The notes beneath the pieces were generated by a model. The model ran no database searches. It worked only from the letters and a program-made list of their open reading frames with translations, and was not told the DNA's origin. Positions 27,901 to 35,897 of a stretch of 64,000 bases of DNA are shown here, in pieces. The stretch lies in the NCBI GenBank assembly GCA_002419585.1, contig DIGJ01000026.1, positions 88,775-152,774 of the forward strand. Reading direction: 5' to 3'. Every line of letters begins with the position of its first letter. The stretch's first letter is position 1. This stretch comes from Lachnoclostridium sp. UBA5725 (GTDB lineage: Bacteria > Bacillota > Clostridia > Lachnospirales > Lachnospiraceae). The translations under genes and the position numbers were made by a program.

Positions 27901-29327
27901 TTAACTTTTCGGGAGAGTACCAAAACCATGCACATGACTATACGGAAATTATTTTTGGAAAAGGTCAGACATTTCGTGCTGGTACCATTGGTACGCTTGC
28001 GGAAAAGACAGCGTATGGATATGTATTAAAATATAATGAGGAACGTGGCATTCATAAAAGAAGAGCCGAGATTGAGCGAATCGCAGAAGGCTGTGTTGGA
28101 GTCAGAAGAACGACAGGACAGCATCCAGGAGGTATTATCGTACTTCCGTTAGGTGAGGAGATTTATTCCTTTACACCAGTGCAAAGACCGGCAAATGACA
28201 TGACCACGAAGACGATTACCACGCACTTTGATTATCACTCTATTGACCACAACTTGTTAAAGCTTGATATTCTTGGACACGATGATCCGACGATGATTCG
28301 TATGTTACAAGATCTAACTGGTATTGACCCAGTAAATGAAATTCAAATGGATAACCAAAAGGTATTGTCATTGTTCGATAACGCCTCCGCACTCAATATT
28401 CCACCGAATGATCCAATTGGTCTTGACTTAGGAAGCCTTGGAATTCCTGAGTTTGGAACGGATTTTGTTATGCAGATGCTACGGGATACAAAACCTAAAA
28501 CCTTTTCTGACCTGGTTCGTATTTCCGGTCTGTCTCATGGTACCGATGTATGGTTAAACAATGCACAGTACTATATAGCAAATGGAGACTGTACGCTTTC
28601 CTCTGCAATCTGTACTCGAGATGATATTATGACCTTCCTGATTCATACTGGGGTAGAAGATGGACTTGCATTTAAAATTATGGAGAGTGTTCGTAAAGGG
28701 AAAGGTTTGTCGCCGGATATGGAAAAAGCAATGTTAGATGCAAGTGTTCCAGCGTGGTACATTGAATCCTGTAAAAAAATTAAATATATGTTCCCAAAAG
28801 CGCATGCAGCGGCGTACGTTATGATGGCATTTCGTATTGCATACTTTAAGGTATATATTCCACTTGCCTACTATGCCGCGTATTTTAGTATTCGTGCATC
28901 TGCTTTTAACTATGAGCTAATGTGTCAAGGCAGGGAAAAGTTAGAGTACCATATGCATGATTATGAGCGTCGAAGCAATGAACTAACCAAAAAAGAACAA
29001 GATACGTATAAAGATATGAAGATTGTCCAGGAAATGTATGCAAGAGGATTTGAATTTCATAAGCTTGATATTTTCAAAGCGAAGGCGCATCACTTCCAAA
29101 TTATAGACGATAAGCTAATGCCAGCGTTAAGTACGATAGAAGGTCTTGGAGACAAAGCGGCAGACGCAGTCGTGGAAGCAGCGTTACAAGGCCCATTTTT
29201 ATCGCAAGATGATTTTAAGCAGCGTGCAAAAGTCAGCCAGACAGTGGTTGACAGTATGGCTGCAATGGGTCTGTTGGGAGATTTGCCAATTTCAAATCAG
29301 ATGTCTTTGATGGATTTCTTAGTATAA
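24924..29327 (+). CDS. polC: DNA polymerase III alpha subunit, PolC type
   Basis: 1467 residues, the normal Gram-positive PolC size, and the main replicative polymerase. Domains in order: N-terminal domain (about 1-220), OB fold (about 235-345), PHP domain beginning VELHAHTLMSDMD near 354, a proofreading 3'-5' exonuclease inserted in PHP beginning FVVFDIETTGFG near 441 with HNASFDVGF and HHRAVDDAQAT, then the polymerase core (about 800-1380) with GSRGSVGSSFVA and KEPDIDLNFSGEYQ, and a C-terminal helix-hairpin-helix region. A Zn-type CxxC...CxxC insert (YYCTHCF and NCPVCGEP) precedes the palm. It starts behind AAGGGAAGG, 24 bases after ispG. Confidence 0.98.
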   Translation: MYFFEVFDNLNTSGELSQLFREVEVEKVVASKSRRQIKVHIKGKRLLTFKEIKKMEYQLWKQLFQSTNNSVTLIPRYELPESYTPEKLMPIYFDSILDELRENSVIDAGIFKNAKISMTETEIKLTLEDNFVIKRRVEEIKSKLEEIFIERCGFPVTIRFEYTKEIKVAFEEEKPLLYSLDNINSVARESAQLNSTKTVQQKPVEKKEDKPAVKKEEYKRSDWKRKKLADDPDIFFGRSFDGELTPISDIIDEIGEVVIQGKILTVEDRELRNEKVLVIFNITDFTDTISGKLFLKAEQAPEVLSELKKGAFVKMKGMALMDRYDRDISISSIVGIKKISDFTVKRKDNSEKKRVELHAHTLMSDMDAVVDVKTMIKRAMSWGHKSIAITDHGVVQAFTDAAHTISKGDDFKVIYGCEAYLVDDLKRIVENDKGQTLADNFVVFDIETTGFGPANDKIIEIGAIKVANGVLTEEKFSTFINPDIPIPFKIEQLTGITDEMVLEYPLIDVILPQFLEYCKGSVLVAHNASFDVGFITKKAEQLGIQTDFTVVDTVGMARSLLPNLSKFKLNIVAKELGISLENHHRAVDDAQATAEIFVKFIAMLQEKEIKTLMELSDFGQISKETIKKLPSHHAVILAKNDVGRVNLYKLISLSHIDYYQRRPKIPKSLFEENREGLIIGSACEAGELYQAILRNESQEEITRLAKFYDYLEIQPLGNNAFMIRDDKYDIENNEDLIAINKKIVALGEEFNKPVVATCDVHFLDPEDEVYRRIIMAGKGFKDADDQAPLYLRTTEEMLNEFSYLGAQKAEEVVITNTNLIADMCEKISPVRPDKCAPVIEDSDKTLTDICYNKAHSMYGPNLPKIVEDRLKKELNSIITNGFAVMYIIAQKLVWKSNEDGYLVGSRGSVGSSFVATMSGITEVNPLPAHYYCTHCFYSDFDSEEVKEYAGRSGCDMPDKNCPVCGEPLSKDGHEIPFETFLGFYGDKEPDIDLNFSGEYQNHAHDYTEIIFGKGQTFRAGTIGTLAEKTAYGYVLKYNEERGIHKRRAEIERIAEGCVGVRRTTGQHPGGIIVLPLGEEIYSFTPVQRPANDMTTKTITTHFDYHSIDHNLLKLDILGHDDPTMIRMLQDLTGIDPVNEIQMDNQKVLSLFDNASALNIPPNDPIGLDLGSLGIPEFGTDFVMQMLRDTKPKTFSDLVRISGLSHGTDVWLNNAQYYIANGDCTLSSAICTRDDIMTFLIHTGVEDGLAFKIMESVRKGKGLSPDMEKAMLDASVPAWYIESCKKIKYMFPKAHAAAYVMMAFRIAYFKVYIPLAYYAAYFSIRASAFNYELMCQGREKLEYHMHDYERRSNELTKKEQDTYKDMKIVQEMYARGFEFHKLDIFKAKAHHFQIIDDKLMPALSTIEGLGDKAADAVVEAALQGPFLSQDDFKQRAKVSQTVVDSMAAMGLLGDLPISNQMSLMDFLV

Positions 29328-29346
29328 ATAGAGGGGAAACTAGAAT

Positions 29347-29988
29347 ATGGAGAAAGAATTATTAAGTGCAGGACTTGAATTTATTCGGGAAATTTTTGCA
29401 AATGATTATAGTGGACATGATTATTATCATAGTGTAAGAGTATTCAATATGGCGACTACCCTATGCAAAGCCGAAGACGCAAATTTGGAAATCGTACAGA
29501 TGGCTGCATTATTACATGACGTCGATGATTATAAATTGTTTGGCGGCCAAGGATTATATCCAAATGCGACGCGTTTCATACAGGAACATGGCCTGAGTGA
29601 GGAATCAATGGAGCGGATATGCAACATCATATCCTCCATTTCCTATAAGGGCACCGACACACTGATTCCAGATACTTTAGAAGGCAGAATTGTCCAGGAT
29701 GCGGATCGTCTGGATGCAATCGGAGCGATTGGAATAGCCCGAGTGTTTGCTTATGGAGGCAGTAAAAATAGAAGCATTTATGATCCAGAGGATAAACCCA
29801 AAGAAGAAATGGACTTTGAAGCCTATAAAAACAACAACGGCTCTAGCATCAACCATTTTTACGAAAAGCTTCTCCTTTTAAAAGATCTGATGAATACCGA
29901 AGCCGGCAGGAAGATGGCAGAAAACCGGCATTTGTATATGAAGGGATATCTAGAAGAATTCTATGCAGAATGGGATGGTATCCATTAA
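29347..29988 (+). CDS. HD-domain phosphohydrolase
   Basis: 213 residues of the YedJ/YpgQ-like HD superfamily. Metal-binding residues are visible as HDYYHSVRVFNMA (first His), ALLHDVDDYK (HD pair) and IVQDADRLDAIGAIGIAR (last Asp with the GAIGIAR signature). These enzymes hydrolyse nucleotides or related phosphoesters in the cytoplasm. It begins 19 bases after polC and is the last gene before a hairpin terminator. Confidence 0.92.
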   Translation: MEKELLSAGLEFIREIFANDYSGHDYYHSVRVFNMATTLCKAEDANLEIVQMAALLHDVDDYKLFGGQGLYPNATRFIQEHGLSEESMERICNIISSISYKGTDTLIPDTLEGRIVQDADRLDAIGAIGIARVFAYGGSKNRSIYDPEDKPKEEMDFEAYKNNNGSSINHFYEKLLLLKDLMNTEAGRKMAENRHLYMKGYLEEFYAEWDGIH

Positions 29989-30034
29989 TCAAGAGGTACA
30001 ATTACAATAAAAGCAAGGTGCGTTTGCAACGAGA

Positions 30035-30066
30035 ACCCTTATTCGGCTATTTTGCTGAATAAGGGT
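30035..30066 (+). terminator. Likely terminator of the pyrH-polC operon
   Basis: ACCCTTATTCGGC at 30035-30047 pairs with GCTGAATAAGGGT at 30054-30066 (13 bp, one G-T wobble, 6-base loop), followed by ATTTATAATG. The tail is T-poor, so termination may be partial. Confidence 0.7.
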
Positions 30067-30228
30067 ATTTATAATGTGAAATAAAAATTGAAGAAATATG
30101 ACTGAAAATAATAGCTATATAGTTAAATATTCAGACAGTATTAACCGATATATATTATAACTAAGATAACCAGATATATAATTGGTATTGTAAAAGGATT
30201 TACAATATTTGTGCAAGGAGGCTTGAAT

Positions 30229-30777
30229 ATGAACAGTGGAGAGAAACATGACAATAATCAAAATAGAATAAGTCCTTATAGCTATGAACAAATATATGAT
30301 ATGCCGAACAAAAAAGTCAAAATGATTTATGACCGATATAGTAAGGGAAAAGCCATTACTATGGATGATTTAAAATATTTATGGTTAAACGATTTTGAAG
30401 GTTGTAGCAAACTTGTTAAAAATTATGTTGAATTGAAAAAAAGCAATGAACTTACGATAGAGCCGAAGCATGAAAATAGTAACAACGACAAGAATAATAC
30501 TGAAATTATGGAAGAACAGGAAAAGAATGCAGAATTAAAAGCCGAGATGGATGATACAATCTCTAGATTGAAAAATATATCGGAACTTATGGAATCGATA
30601 AAATTATTAAGAGAAACGATGAGTGAGAGTGAACAGAGGGATATTTCCATGAACTTATATGAAACATTAGAGCTAGAAAAATTAGCAAAAAAAATGAAAG
30701 ACTGGGATGATTCCATCATAGAAAAAATGATGATGTATAACAATGAGGAAGAGAAAAAGTTCAATGTTGTTGTTTAA
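30229..30777 (+). CDS. Coiled-coil hypothetical protein
   Basis: 182 residues from ATG 30229, chosen for AAGGAGG 7-8 bases upstream. It is highly charged, with no cysteine cluster, membrane segment or signal peptide. The first 70 residues include a short helical module (YEQIYDMPNKKVKMIYDRYS and ITMDDLKYLWLNDFEG); the rest is Glu/Lys/Asn-rich and very likely coiled coil. No family is recognised. It is monocistronic, between the polC operon terminator and the aspS leader. Confidence 0.75.
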   Translation: MNSGEKHDNNQNRISPYSYEQIYDMPNKKVKMIYDRYSKGKAITMDDLKYLWLNDFEGCSKLVKNYVELKKSNELTIEPKHENSNNDKNNTEIMEEQEKNAELKAEMDDTISRLKNISELMESIKLLRETMSESEQRDISMNLYETLELEKLAKKMKDWDDSIIEKMMMYNNEEEKKFNVVV

Positions 30778-30796
30778 TGGATTTCATATCAATGCC

Positions 30797-30825
30797 TTGA
30801 CACACATAGAAAAATGTGTTAGTTT
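30797..30825 (+). promoter_or_regulatory. Promoter of the aspS leader, with internal dyad
   Basis: A perfect TTGACA at 30797-30802 and TAGTTT at 30820-30825 with 17-base spacing; TGT in front of the -10 makes it an extended -10 (TGnTAGTTT). Between the boxes, ACACAT at 30802-30807 and ATGTGT at 30814-30819 form a 6-bp dyad that could be an operator, though dyads this short arise by chance. Confidence 0.7.
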
Positions 30826-30854
30826 AGAAAGAAAAATTTAAGGTAGGAATTGCT

Positions 30855-30902
30855 ATGTACACAAAATTTGTTCTTAAGATAAATAGGGACGACGATAGGT
30901 AG
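30855..30902 (+). CDS. Leader peptide with three consecutive Asp codons
   Basis: A 15-residue open frame, MYTKFVLKINRDDDR, begins at ATG 30855 behind AGGTAGGAA and ends with TAG at 30900-30902. Codons 12-14 are GAC GAC GAT. The gene downstream encodes aspartyl-tRNA synthetase, so the run of Asp codons directly before the stop is what a ribosome-sensing attenuator for aspartyl-tRNA would need. The first hairpin arm begins on the stop codon. Translation is not proven, but codon content, binding site, position and downstream structures agree. Confidence 0.85.
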   Translation: MYTKFVLKINRDDDR

Positions 30903-31015
30903 CGATTGTAGCTGTGAATGATCATAGGTACAATCGCTTATTGTGTTGTGCCTATGTGGAAATACGTGATGGAACCACATTGGTGTAGAAGTATGCCATT
31001 CGTGGTTCTTTTTTT
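30901..31015 (+). promoter_or_regulatory. Transcription attenuator with four alternating hairpins (Asp-responsive)
   Basis: Four mutually exclusive pairings can be read. 1:2 is 30901-30910 with 30929-30938 (10 bp perfect). 2:3 is 30923-30934 with 30945-30956 (12 bp, two wobbles). 3:4, the antiterminator, is 30947-30959 with 30975-30987 (13 positions, one T-T mismatch, three wobbles). 4:5, the terminator, is 30972-30978 with 31002-31008 plus an inner extension, followed by seven T (31009-31015). A ribosome stalled at the Asp codons leaves arm 1 free, so 1:2 forms and 3:4 prevents termination. A ribosome that reaches the stop codon covers arm 1, so 2:3 and then the terminator form. The logic is inferred; the pairings are directly visible. 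Confidence 0.85.
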
Positions 31016-31045
31016 GTACAAAAAAGTAGGAAGGGGGGTGATGCA

Positions 31046-31099
31046 ATGAGACATAAAGACGATGTCTGCATGGATAAGAAACGTAAATTGGTTAAATAA
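31046..31099 (+). CDS. Second short leader ORF (17 aa) upstream of aspS
   Basis: ATG 31046 opens a 17-residue frame (MRHKDDVCMDKKRKLVK) ending with TAA at 31097-31099, behind a very strong AAGGGGGGTGAT site. It lies after the attenuator terminator and 115 bases before aspS, so it is transcribed only on read-through. It contains two adjacent Asp codons and one more Asp. It may be a second regulatory peptide or a chance frame; only the unusually good binding site speaks for it. Confidence 0.4.
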   Translation: MRHKDDVCMDKKRKLVK

Positions 31100-31214
31100 A
31101 TGTTAAACACTTTAATATAGATAATCAAAAATTAAGTGTAATAAAAATACAAATCAAATAGCAAAAAAGATAGATAAAAGTTGAGAAAAAGCAATTAGAA
31201 AAGGAGCAAATGAG

Positions 31215-32614
31215 ATGAAAATAATCAAACAAAACCAATACAGTCAAAAGGATGAAATATTAGAAGAAATATTAAATAAATATATGCTAACACAGGAAGC
31301 AACCAAAGGCAATTTCGAGAAGAATGAAATTGAAACAGATGAGATCTGCAAGTATATTGGAGAAGAAATAGTACTTCATGGCAGTATTTATAAAATTCGT
31401 AAGATGAGCCAGTTTGCATTCGTATTACTTAGATGTAAACGAGAAATTATTCAATGTGTTTATAGTGAAGAATTCTCCTGTTTTCCACTACAAGAATTGA
31501 TAGAAGAAAGCTGCGTGCTTATAAAAGCAAAAGTAGTAAAAGAGGAGAGGTCTAAGAGCGGAGTTGAACTTCATCTATTCGAAGTTAAGGTGTTATCAAC
31601 ACCAAAGGAAGAGTGCCCGGTCGTTATTCATAATAAAGGATTGGACGCTTCCTTAGAAACTACATTAAACTATCGTCCGATTACCCTGCGAAATGAAAAA
31701 GAGAGAGCAATATTTAAACTGCAAGAGGGAATCGTTCGAGGATTCCGCGAGTTTTTGTATCACGAAAAATTTACAGAAATTCATACGCCAAAGATTGTAG
31801 CAGCAGGAGCAGAAGGTGGTGCCAATATATTTATGATCCCTTACTTTGGTAAAGAAGCGTATTTGGCGCAAAGCCCCCAAGTGTATAAACAGATGATGGT
31901 AGGAGTTTACGAGAGGGTTTTTGAAGTTGGACCAGTATTTCGTGCAGAAAAACATGACACGAGCATCTAAATGAGTATACCAGTGTTGACTTTGAGATGG
32001 GCTACATCGAAAGCTTTCTTGAAATCATGGAGATGGAAACGAAAATGCTTCAATACATGTTTGCGTATATAAGCAATGATTATCAAAAAGAATTAGAACT
32101 TCTAAAGGTAGAAGTCCCTGAGATTACATCGATACCATGTATCAAATTTAGGGAAGCAAAGGAATTGGTTTCCAAGGTCTACCAAAGAATAATCAAAGAT
32201 TTTGAAGACTTCGAACCAGAAGAAGAAAAATTACTATCAAAGTTAATTAAGATAAAAACAGGTTCCGACTTTGTCTTCGTCACCCATTACCCAAGCAAAA
32301 AACGACCATTTTATGCAATGGAGAGCAGTGAAAACAAAGAAGAGACCTTAAGCTTTGACCTAATCTTTCGTGGATTAGAAATAACAACAGGAGGTCAGCG
32401 CATTCATAACTATGAAGAGCAGATCGAGAAAATGAATCAACGAGGAATGACAACCGCTCTTTTTGAAAGCTACTTAATGATGCACAAATATGGAATGCCC
32501 CCACATGGTGGACTAGGTCTTGGACTAGAGCGATTAACCAGTCGACTTTTAAATCAAGATAATGTAAGGAGTGCAACCTTGTTTCCAAGAGATATTAACC
32601 GGCTAATTCCGTAA
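31215..32614 (+). pseudogene. aspS: Aspartyl-tRNA synthetase, AspRS2 (archaeal-type), frameshifted
   Basis: Two adjacent frames together cover a class II synthetase of about 467 residues of the archaeal/non-discriminating AspRS2 type. The first frame (31215-31970) holds the OB-fold anticodon domain, motif 1 and the AspRS2 hallmark AAGAEGGANIFMIPYFG, and stops inside motif 2 right after VFRAEKHDTS. The homologous sequence resumes one frame over as HLNEYTSVDFEMGYIES and runs to motif 3, GLGLGLERLTSRL, ending at 32614. The family reads TSRHLNEY here, so about 4 bases are missing near 31966, removing the Arg codon. No slippery sequence is present. It is either a recent inactivating deletion or a sequencing error. 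AAGGAG precedes the start. Confidence 0.88.
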
Positions 32615-32804
32615 AGACTATTTTATTTTTTATGATTTTCCAACCAGCTTTTAACATGGACGGCTTATCTTAGGACACTTATTGCAGGCATTGTATTCAG
32701 TATTGGATATTAATGTAAACAATAGAAAATAATCGTAATAAGTTTCCCGTACAAAATAATAATTATGTTAAGAAAACAAAAGGGAAATTACTAAGTCTAC
32801 CGTT

Positions 32805-32974
32805 GATAAAAATCGGCGCAAATAAGAACCGACCACTACGACTTTCACGATGTTTTGTTGAGACAATGTAGAAAAATGGATGCCCTCATGCATTCATTTT
32901 TCTACGCCCATGGCTCATCAAAACGTTTATCGTGATGGAGTAGTGGTCGGTTCTTATTTGCGTCGATTTTTATC
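32805..32974. repeat. 170-bp foldback element (long inverted repeat)
   Basis: Bases 32805 to about 32882 are almost perfectly complementary to about 32891-32974. The outer 30 bases pair with one mismatch (arms begin GATAAAAATCGGCGCAAATA and end with its complement), with a few small indels towards the 8-base loop near 32883-32890. It contains no gene and lies between the 3' ends of the aspS pseudogene and adhE. The size and near-identity of the arms suggest a MITE-like or other foldback insertion, though it may also end transcription from both sides. No obvious target-site duplication is seen. The rest of 32615-33008 holds nothing recognisable. Confidence 0.85.
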
Positions 32975-33008
32975 TTCAGTACCCTTTATTCCTATTCAAA
33001 TTCAGAAC

Positions 33009-35630
33009 TTATTTCATCAACTTAGCCGGAATATTTCCTTTTCCATAGTACGCAGTCAAGTAGATTTCTCTTAATTCCGTTACAAGAGGAAGTCTTGGGT
33101 TAGCAGTTGTACACTGATCACCAAAAGCTAAGTCGGATAACTGGTCCACTTTTGCCAAGAATGCAGCTTCGTTAATACCATATTCTTTCAAGGTAGCAGG
33201 AATCTGTAAGTACTCATTCAAAGATTCAACTTTCTTTGCTAACATTTCAACGGCATCATTGTTGTCTTTTGGATTGAATCCTAATTTCTTCATAAGAGCG
33301 AAGAATTTATCACCTACGATGTAGCTTTCGTATTTAGGGAAAGATGTGAATTTTGTAGGATTTTCAACACCATTGTAACGAATTACATGTGGTAGAAGAA
33401 TTGCATTTGCGCAACCATGAGGTACATGGAATTCTCCACCTAATTTATGAGCTAAGGAGTGGTTGATACCAAGGAATGCATTGGTAAATGCCATACCTGC
33501 GATTGTGGAAGCATTGTGCATCTTCTCACGAGCCAATGGATCACTAGCTCCGTTATCAAAGGATCTCTTCAAGTAATCAAATACCATTTCAATGGCATGA
33601 ATGGATAATGCATCCGTATAATCAGAAGCTAAGATGGAGATATAAGCTTCAATGGCATGTGTTAATACGTCCATTCCAGTCCAAGCAGTTGACTTTTTAG
33701 GTACGCTCATTACGAATTCTGGATCGATAATCGCTACGTCTGGAGTTAACTCGTAATCTGCCAATGGATATTTCTTGTTTTCGTTCTTATCAGAAATTAC
33801 AGCGAAGGAAGTAACCTCAGAACCGGTTCCGGATGTTGTAGGAATTGCAACTAATTTTGCTTTCTTTCCTAAAGTAGGGAACTTGTAAGCACGTTTTCTG
33901 ATATCTAAGAACTTAAGTGACATGTTCTTGAAATCTGCTTCTGGATGTTCATAGAATAACCACATACCTTTTGCTGCATCAATAGCAGAACCACCACCAA
34001 GTGCAATGATAACATCTGGCTGGAATTTATTCATGGATTCTACACCCTTCATGATAGTATCTAACGATGGGTCTGGCTCAACCTGATCAAAGATTTCGCA
34101 GTGAACATATTCTTCACGATTTCTTAATTGATATAATACTTTATTTACATAACCTAACTGAGTCATTGCAGGGTCGGTAACGATAAATGCTTTTGTAATA
34201 CCAGGCATTTTAGCTAAATATGCTGTGGAGCCTGCTTCGAAGTAAATTTTGTTAGGAACCTTGAACCATTGCATATTAACTCTCCTTTTTGCCACACGTT
34301 TGTAGTTTACTAAGTCAACAGCAGATACGTTGTGAGTGGTTGAGTTTCCGCCGTAAGAACCACATCCTAAGGTAAGAGATGGCATATTAGAGTTATAAAG
34401 GTCACCGATTGCACCGTGAGTAGATGGTGAGTTTACAAGGATACGACCTGTCTTCATGCGATGTGAGAATTCATCAATGACATCTTGGTTGGTAGAATGA
34501 AGTACAGAAGAGTGACCCATACCACCATTTTTCAACATTTCTTCGCAAAGTACCATTCCGTCTTCTACATCTTTTGCTTTAATAACAGCAAGTACTGGAG
34601 AAAGTTTTTCTTTTGACAATGGATACTTAGCACCAACTCCATCGATTTCTGTACATAAGATCTTCGTGTCTGCTGGAATTTCAAAACCAGCTAAATTTGC
34701 AATCCAAGCTGGGGATTTGCCAACGATATCAGGATTAACGGACATTTTTTCTAAATTAATAACAACTGGTTCTAATTTTTTGATTTGTTCTTTTGTTGCA
34801 AAATAGCAACCAGCTTTTTTCATTAATTCGATTACTTCTTTATAAACAGGAGCTTCGATAATAGCAGCTTGCTCGGAAGCACAGATCATACCATTATCAA
34901 ATGACTTGGATAATACTAAATCGTTGACAGCACGCTTTAAAACTGCTGTTTTTTCAATAAAGCAAGGAACATTACCAGGACCTACACCAAGAGCTGGTTT
35001 ACCACAAGAATATGCAGCTTTTACCATACCAGGACCACCAGTAGCAAGAATCATAGAAACTCCAGGATGATTCATTAATGTGTTTGTAGCTTCAATGGAT
35101 GGATATTCGATCCATTGGATACAATGCTCAGGAGCACCAGCTTTTACAGCTGCATCATGTAGTGTTTTTGCAGCAGCAGTGGAGCAGTTTTGAGCACTTG
35201 GGTGAAAACCGAAAATAATAGGATTTCCTGTCTTAATACAAGAGATGCTCTTAAACATAGTAGTAGAAGTAGGGTTTGTTACTGGAGTAACACCCGCTAC
35301 AATACCAACAGGTTCCGCTACCGTCATGAAATTTTCTTCTTCATTGTCTTCAATGATACCAACTGTTTTTTGATATTTGATGGAATGCCAGATATATTCA
35401 GTAGCAAATATATTCTTTGTAATTTTGTCTTCGTAAATACCACGACCAGTTTCTTCAACTGCCATTTTAGCAAGTTCCTGTTGCTTGGAAAGACCTGCTA
35501 ATGCCATTTCGTGAACAATATTATCAATCGCTTCTTGATCTAATTTCTTTAATTCATGTAATGCAATTTTTGCATTTTCAACAAGAGTGTTAACATGTTC
35601 TTGCGCGCTTGGTTGTTTTTTTTCTGCCAT
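33009..35630 (-). CDS. adhE: Bifunctional acetaldehyde-CoA/alcohol dehydrogenase
   Basis: 873 residues, the usual AdhE length. The start at 35630 is set by GGAGG just upstream; an 8-residue longer frame has no binding site. The N-terminal aldehyde dehydrogenase half includes the catalytic Cys in KSFDNGMICASEQAAI (near 245-260), and the linker precedes residue 450. The C-terminal iron-dependent alcohol dehydrogenase half has the NAD motif ALGGGSAIDAAKG and the iron-binding histidines in NHSLAHKLGGEFHVPHG. It reduces acetyl-CoA through acetaldehyde to ethanol, regenerating two NAD per acetyl-CoA, and forms spirosomes. A Rex-like operator lies 23 bases upstream. Confidence 0.98.
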   Translation of the reverse strand: MAEKKQPSAQEHVNTLVENAKIALHELKKLDQEAIDNIVHEMALAGLSKQQELAKMAVEETGRGIYEDKITKNIFATEYIWHSIKYQKTVGIIEDNEEENFMTVAEPVGIVAGVTPVTNPTSTTMFKSISCIKTGNPIIFGFHPSAQNCSTAAAKTLHDAAVKAGAPEHCIQWIEYPSIEATNTLMNHPGVSMILATGGPGMVKAAYSCGKPALGVGPGNVPCFIEKTAVLKRAVNDLVLSKSFDNGMICASEQAAIIEAPVYKEVIELMKKAGCYFATKEQIKKLEPVVINLEKMSVNPDIVGKSPAWIANLAGFEIPADTKILCTEIDGVGAKYPLSKEKLSPVLAVIKAKDVEDGMVLCEEMLKNGGMGHSSVLHSTNQDVIDEFSHRMKTGRILVNSPSTHGAIGDLYNSNMPSLTLGCGSYGGNSTTHNVSAVDLVNYKRVAKRRVNMQWFKVPNKIYFEAGSTAYLAKMPGITKAFIVTDPAMTQLGYVNKVLYQLRNREEYVHCEIFDQVEPDPSLDTIMKGVESMNKFQPDVIIALGGGSAIDAAKGMWLFYEHPEADFKNMSLKFLDIRKRAYKFPTLGKKAKLVAIPTTSGTGSEVTSFAVISDKNENKKYPLADYELTPDVAIIDPEFVMSVPKKSTAWTGMDVLTHAIEAYISILASDYTDALSIHAIEMVFDYLKRSFDNGASDPLAREKMHNASTIAGMAFTNAFLGINHSLAHKLGGEFHVPHGCANAILLPHVIRYNGVENPTKFTSFPKYESYIVGDKFFALMKKLGFNPKDNNDAVEMLAKKVESLNEYLQIPATLKEYGINEAAFLAKVDQLSDLAFGDQCTTANPRLPLVTELREIYLTAYYGKGNIPAKLMK

Positions 35631-35652
35631 AATTAGCCTCCTATGATAAAAC

Positions 35653-35670
35653 ACGTTAATATTTTAACAA
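35653..35670. promoter_or_regulatory. Rex-like redox operator upstream of adhE
   Basis: ACGTTAA-TATT-TTAACAA matches the Rex consensus TTGTTAAnnnnTTAACAA at 12 of 14 defined positions, with one half-site exact. It ends 23 bases before the adhE start codon, as expected for a repressor that senses NADH/NAD. Rex control of adhE is well known in Firmicutes; binding here is inferred. Confidence 0.7.
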
Positions 35671-35841
35671 AGTCACCCGTGCGATAACTTTGATAATACT
35701 TTAACATGCAAGCAGAGGATTGTAAAGCATAAATTAAAATAAAAATTAAGATGAAAATGTAGATTTTTTAGTAAAATGTCACAATGAATAATTTGTATAT
35801 CTGTAACTATTGATTTATTACCTTATTATGATACAATATTT

Positions 35842-35870
35842 TTGAAGTGCACATTCTATTTCTATATAAT
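35842..35870 (+). promoter_or_regulatory. Promoter of the hydrogenase cluster
   Basis: TTGAAG at 35842-35847 and a perfect TATAAT at 35865-35870 with 17-base spacing. It leaves a leader of about 90 bases before the first gene. Confidence 0.7.
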
Positions 35871-35897
35871 GTAAAGGATACAAGGAATGGGTAAAAT

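Noticed and set aside
24924..29327. Gene fusion in polC because of the exonuclease inside PHP
   Set aside because: The inserted exonuclease is the normal PolC architecture.
30826..31214. T-box riboswitch upstream of aspS
   Set aside because: No T-box consensus (TGGNACC with AGGGTGGNACCRCG) is seen before the terminator. A leader peptide with Asp codons explains the region better.
31940..32000. Programmed -1 frameshift in aspS
   Set aside because: No slippery heptamer (X XXY YYZ) is present near the stop, and a -1 shift would still lack the conserved Arg of motif 2. A small deletion or sequencing error explains it better.
32880..33074. 64-residue frame across the foldback element
   Set aside because: It runs out of the inverted repeat into the 3' end of adhE on the opposite strand and has no binding site.
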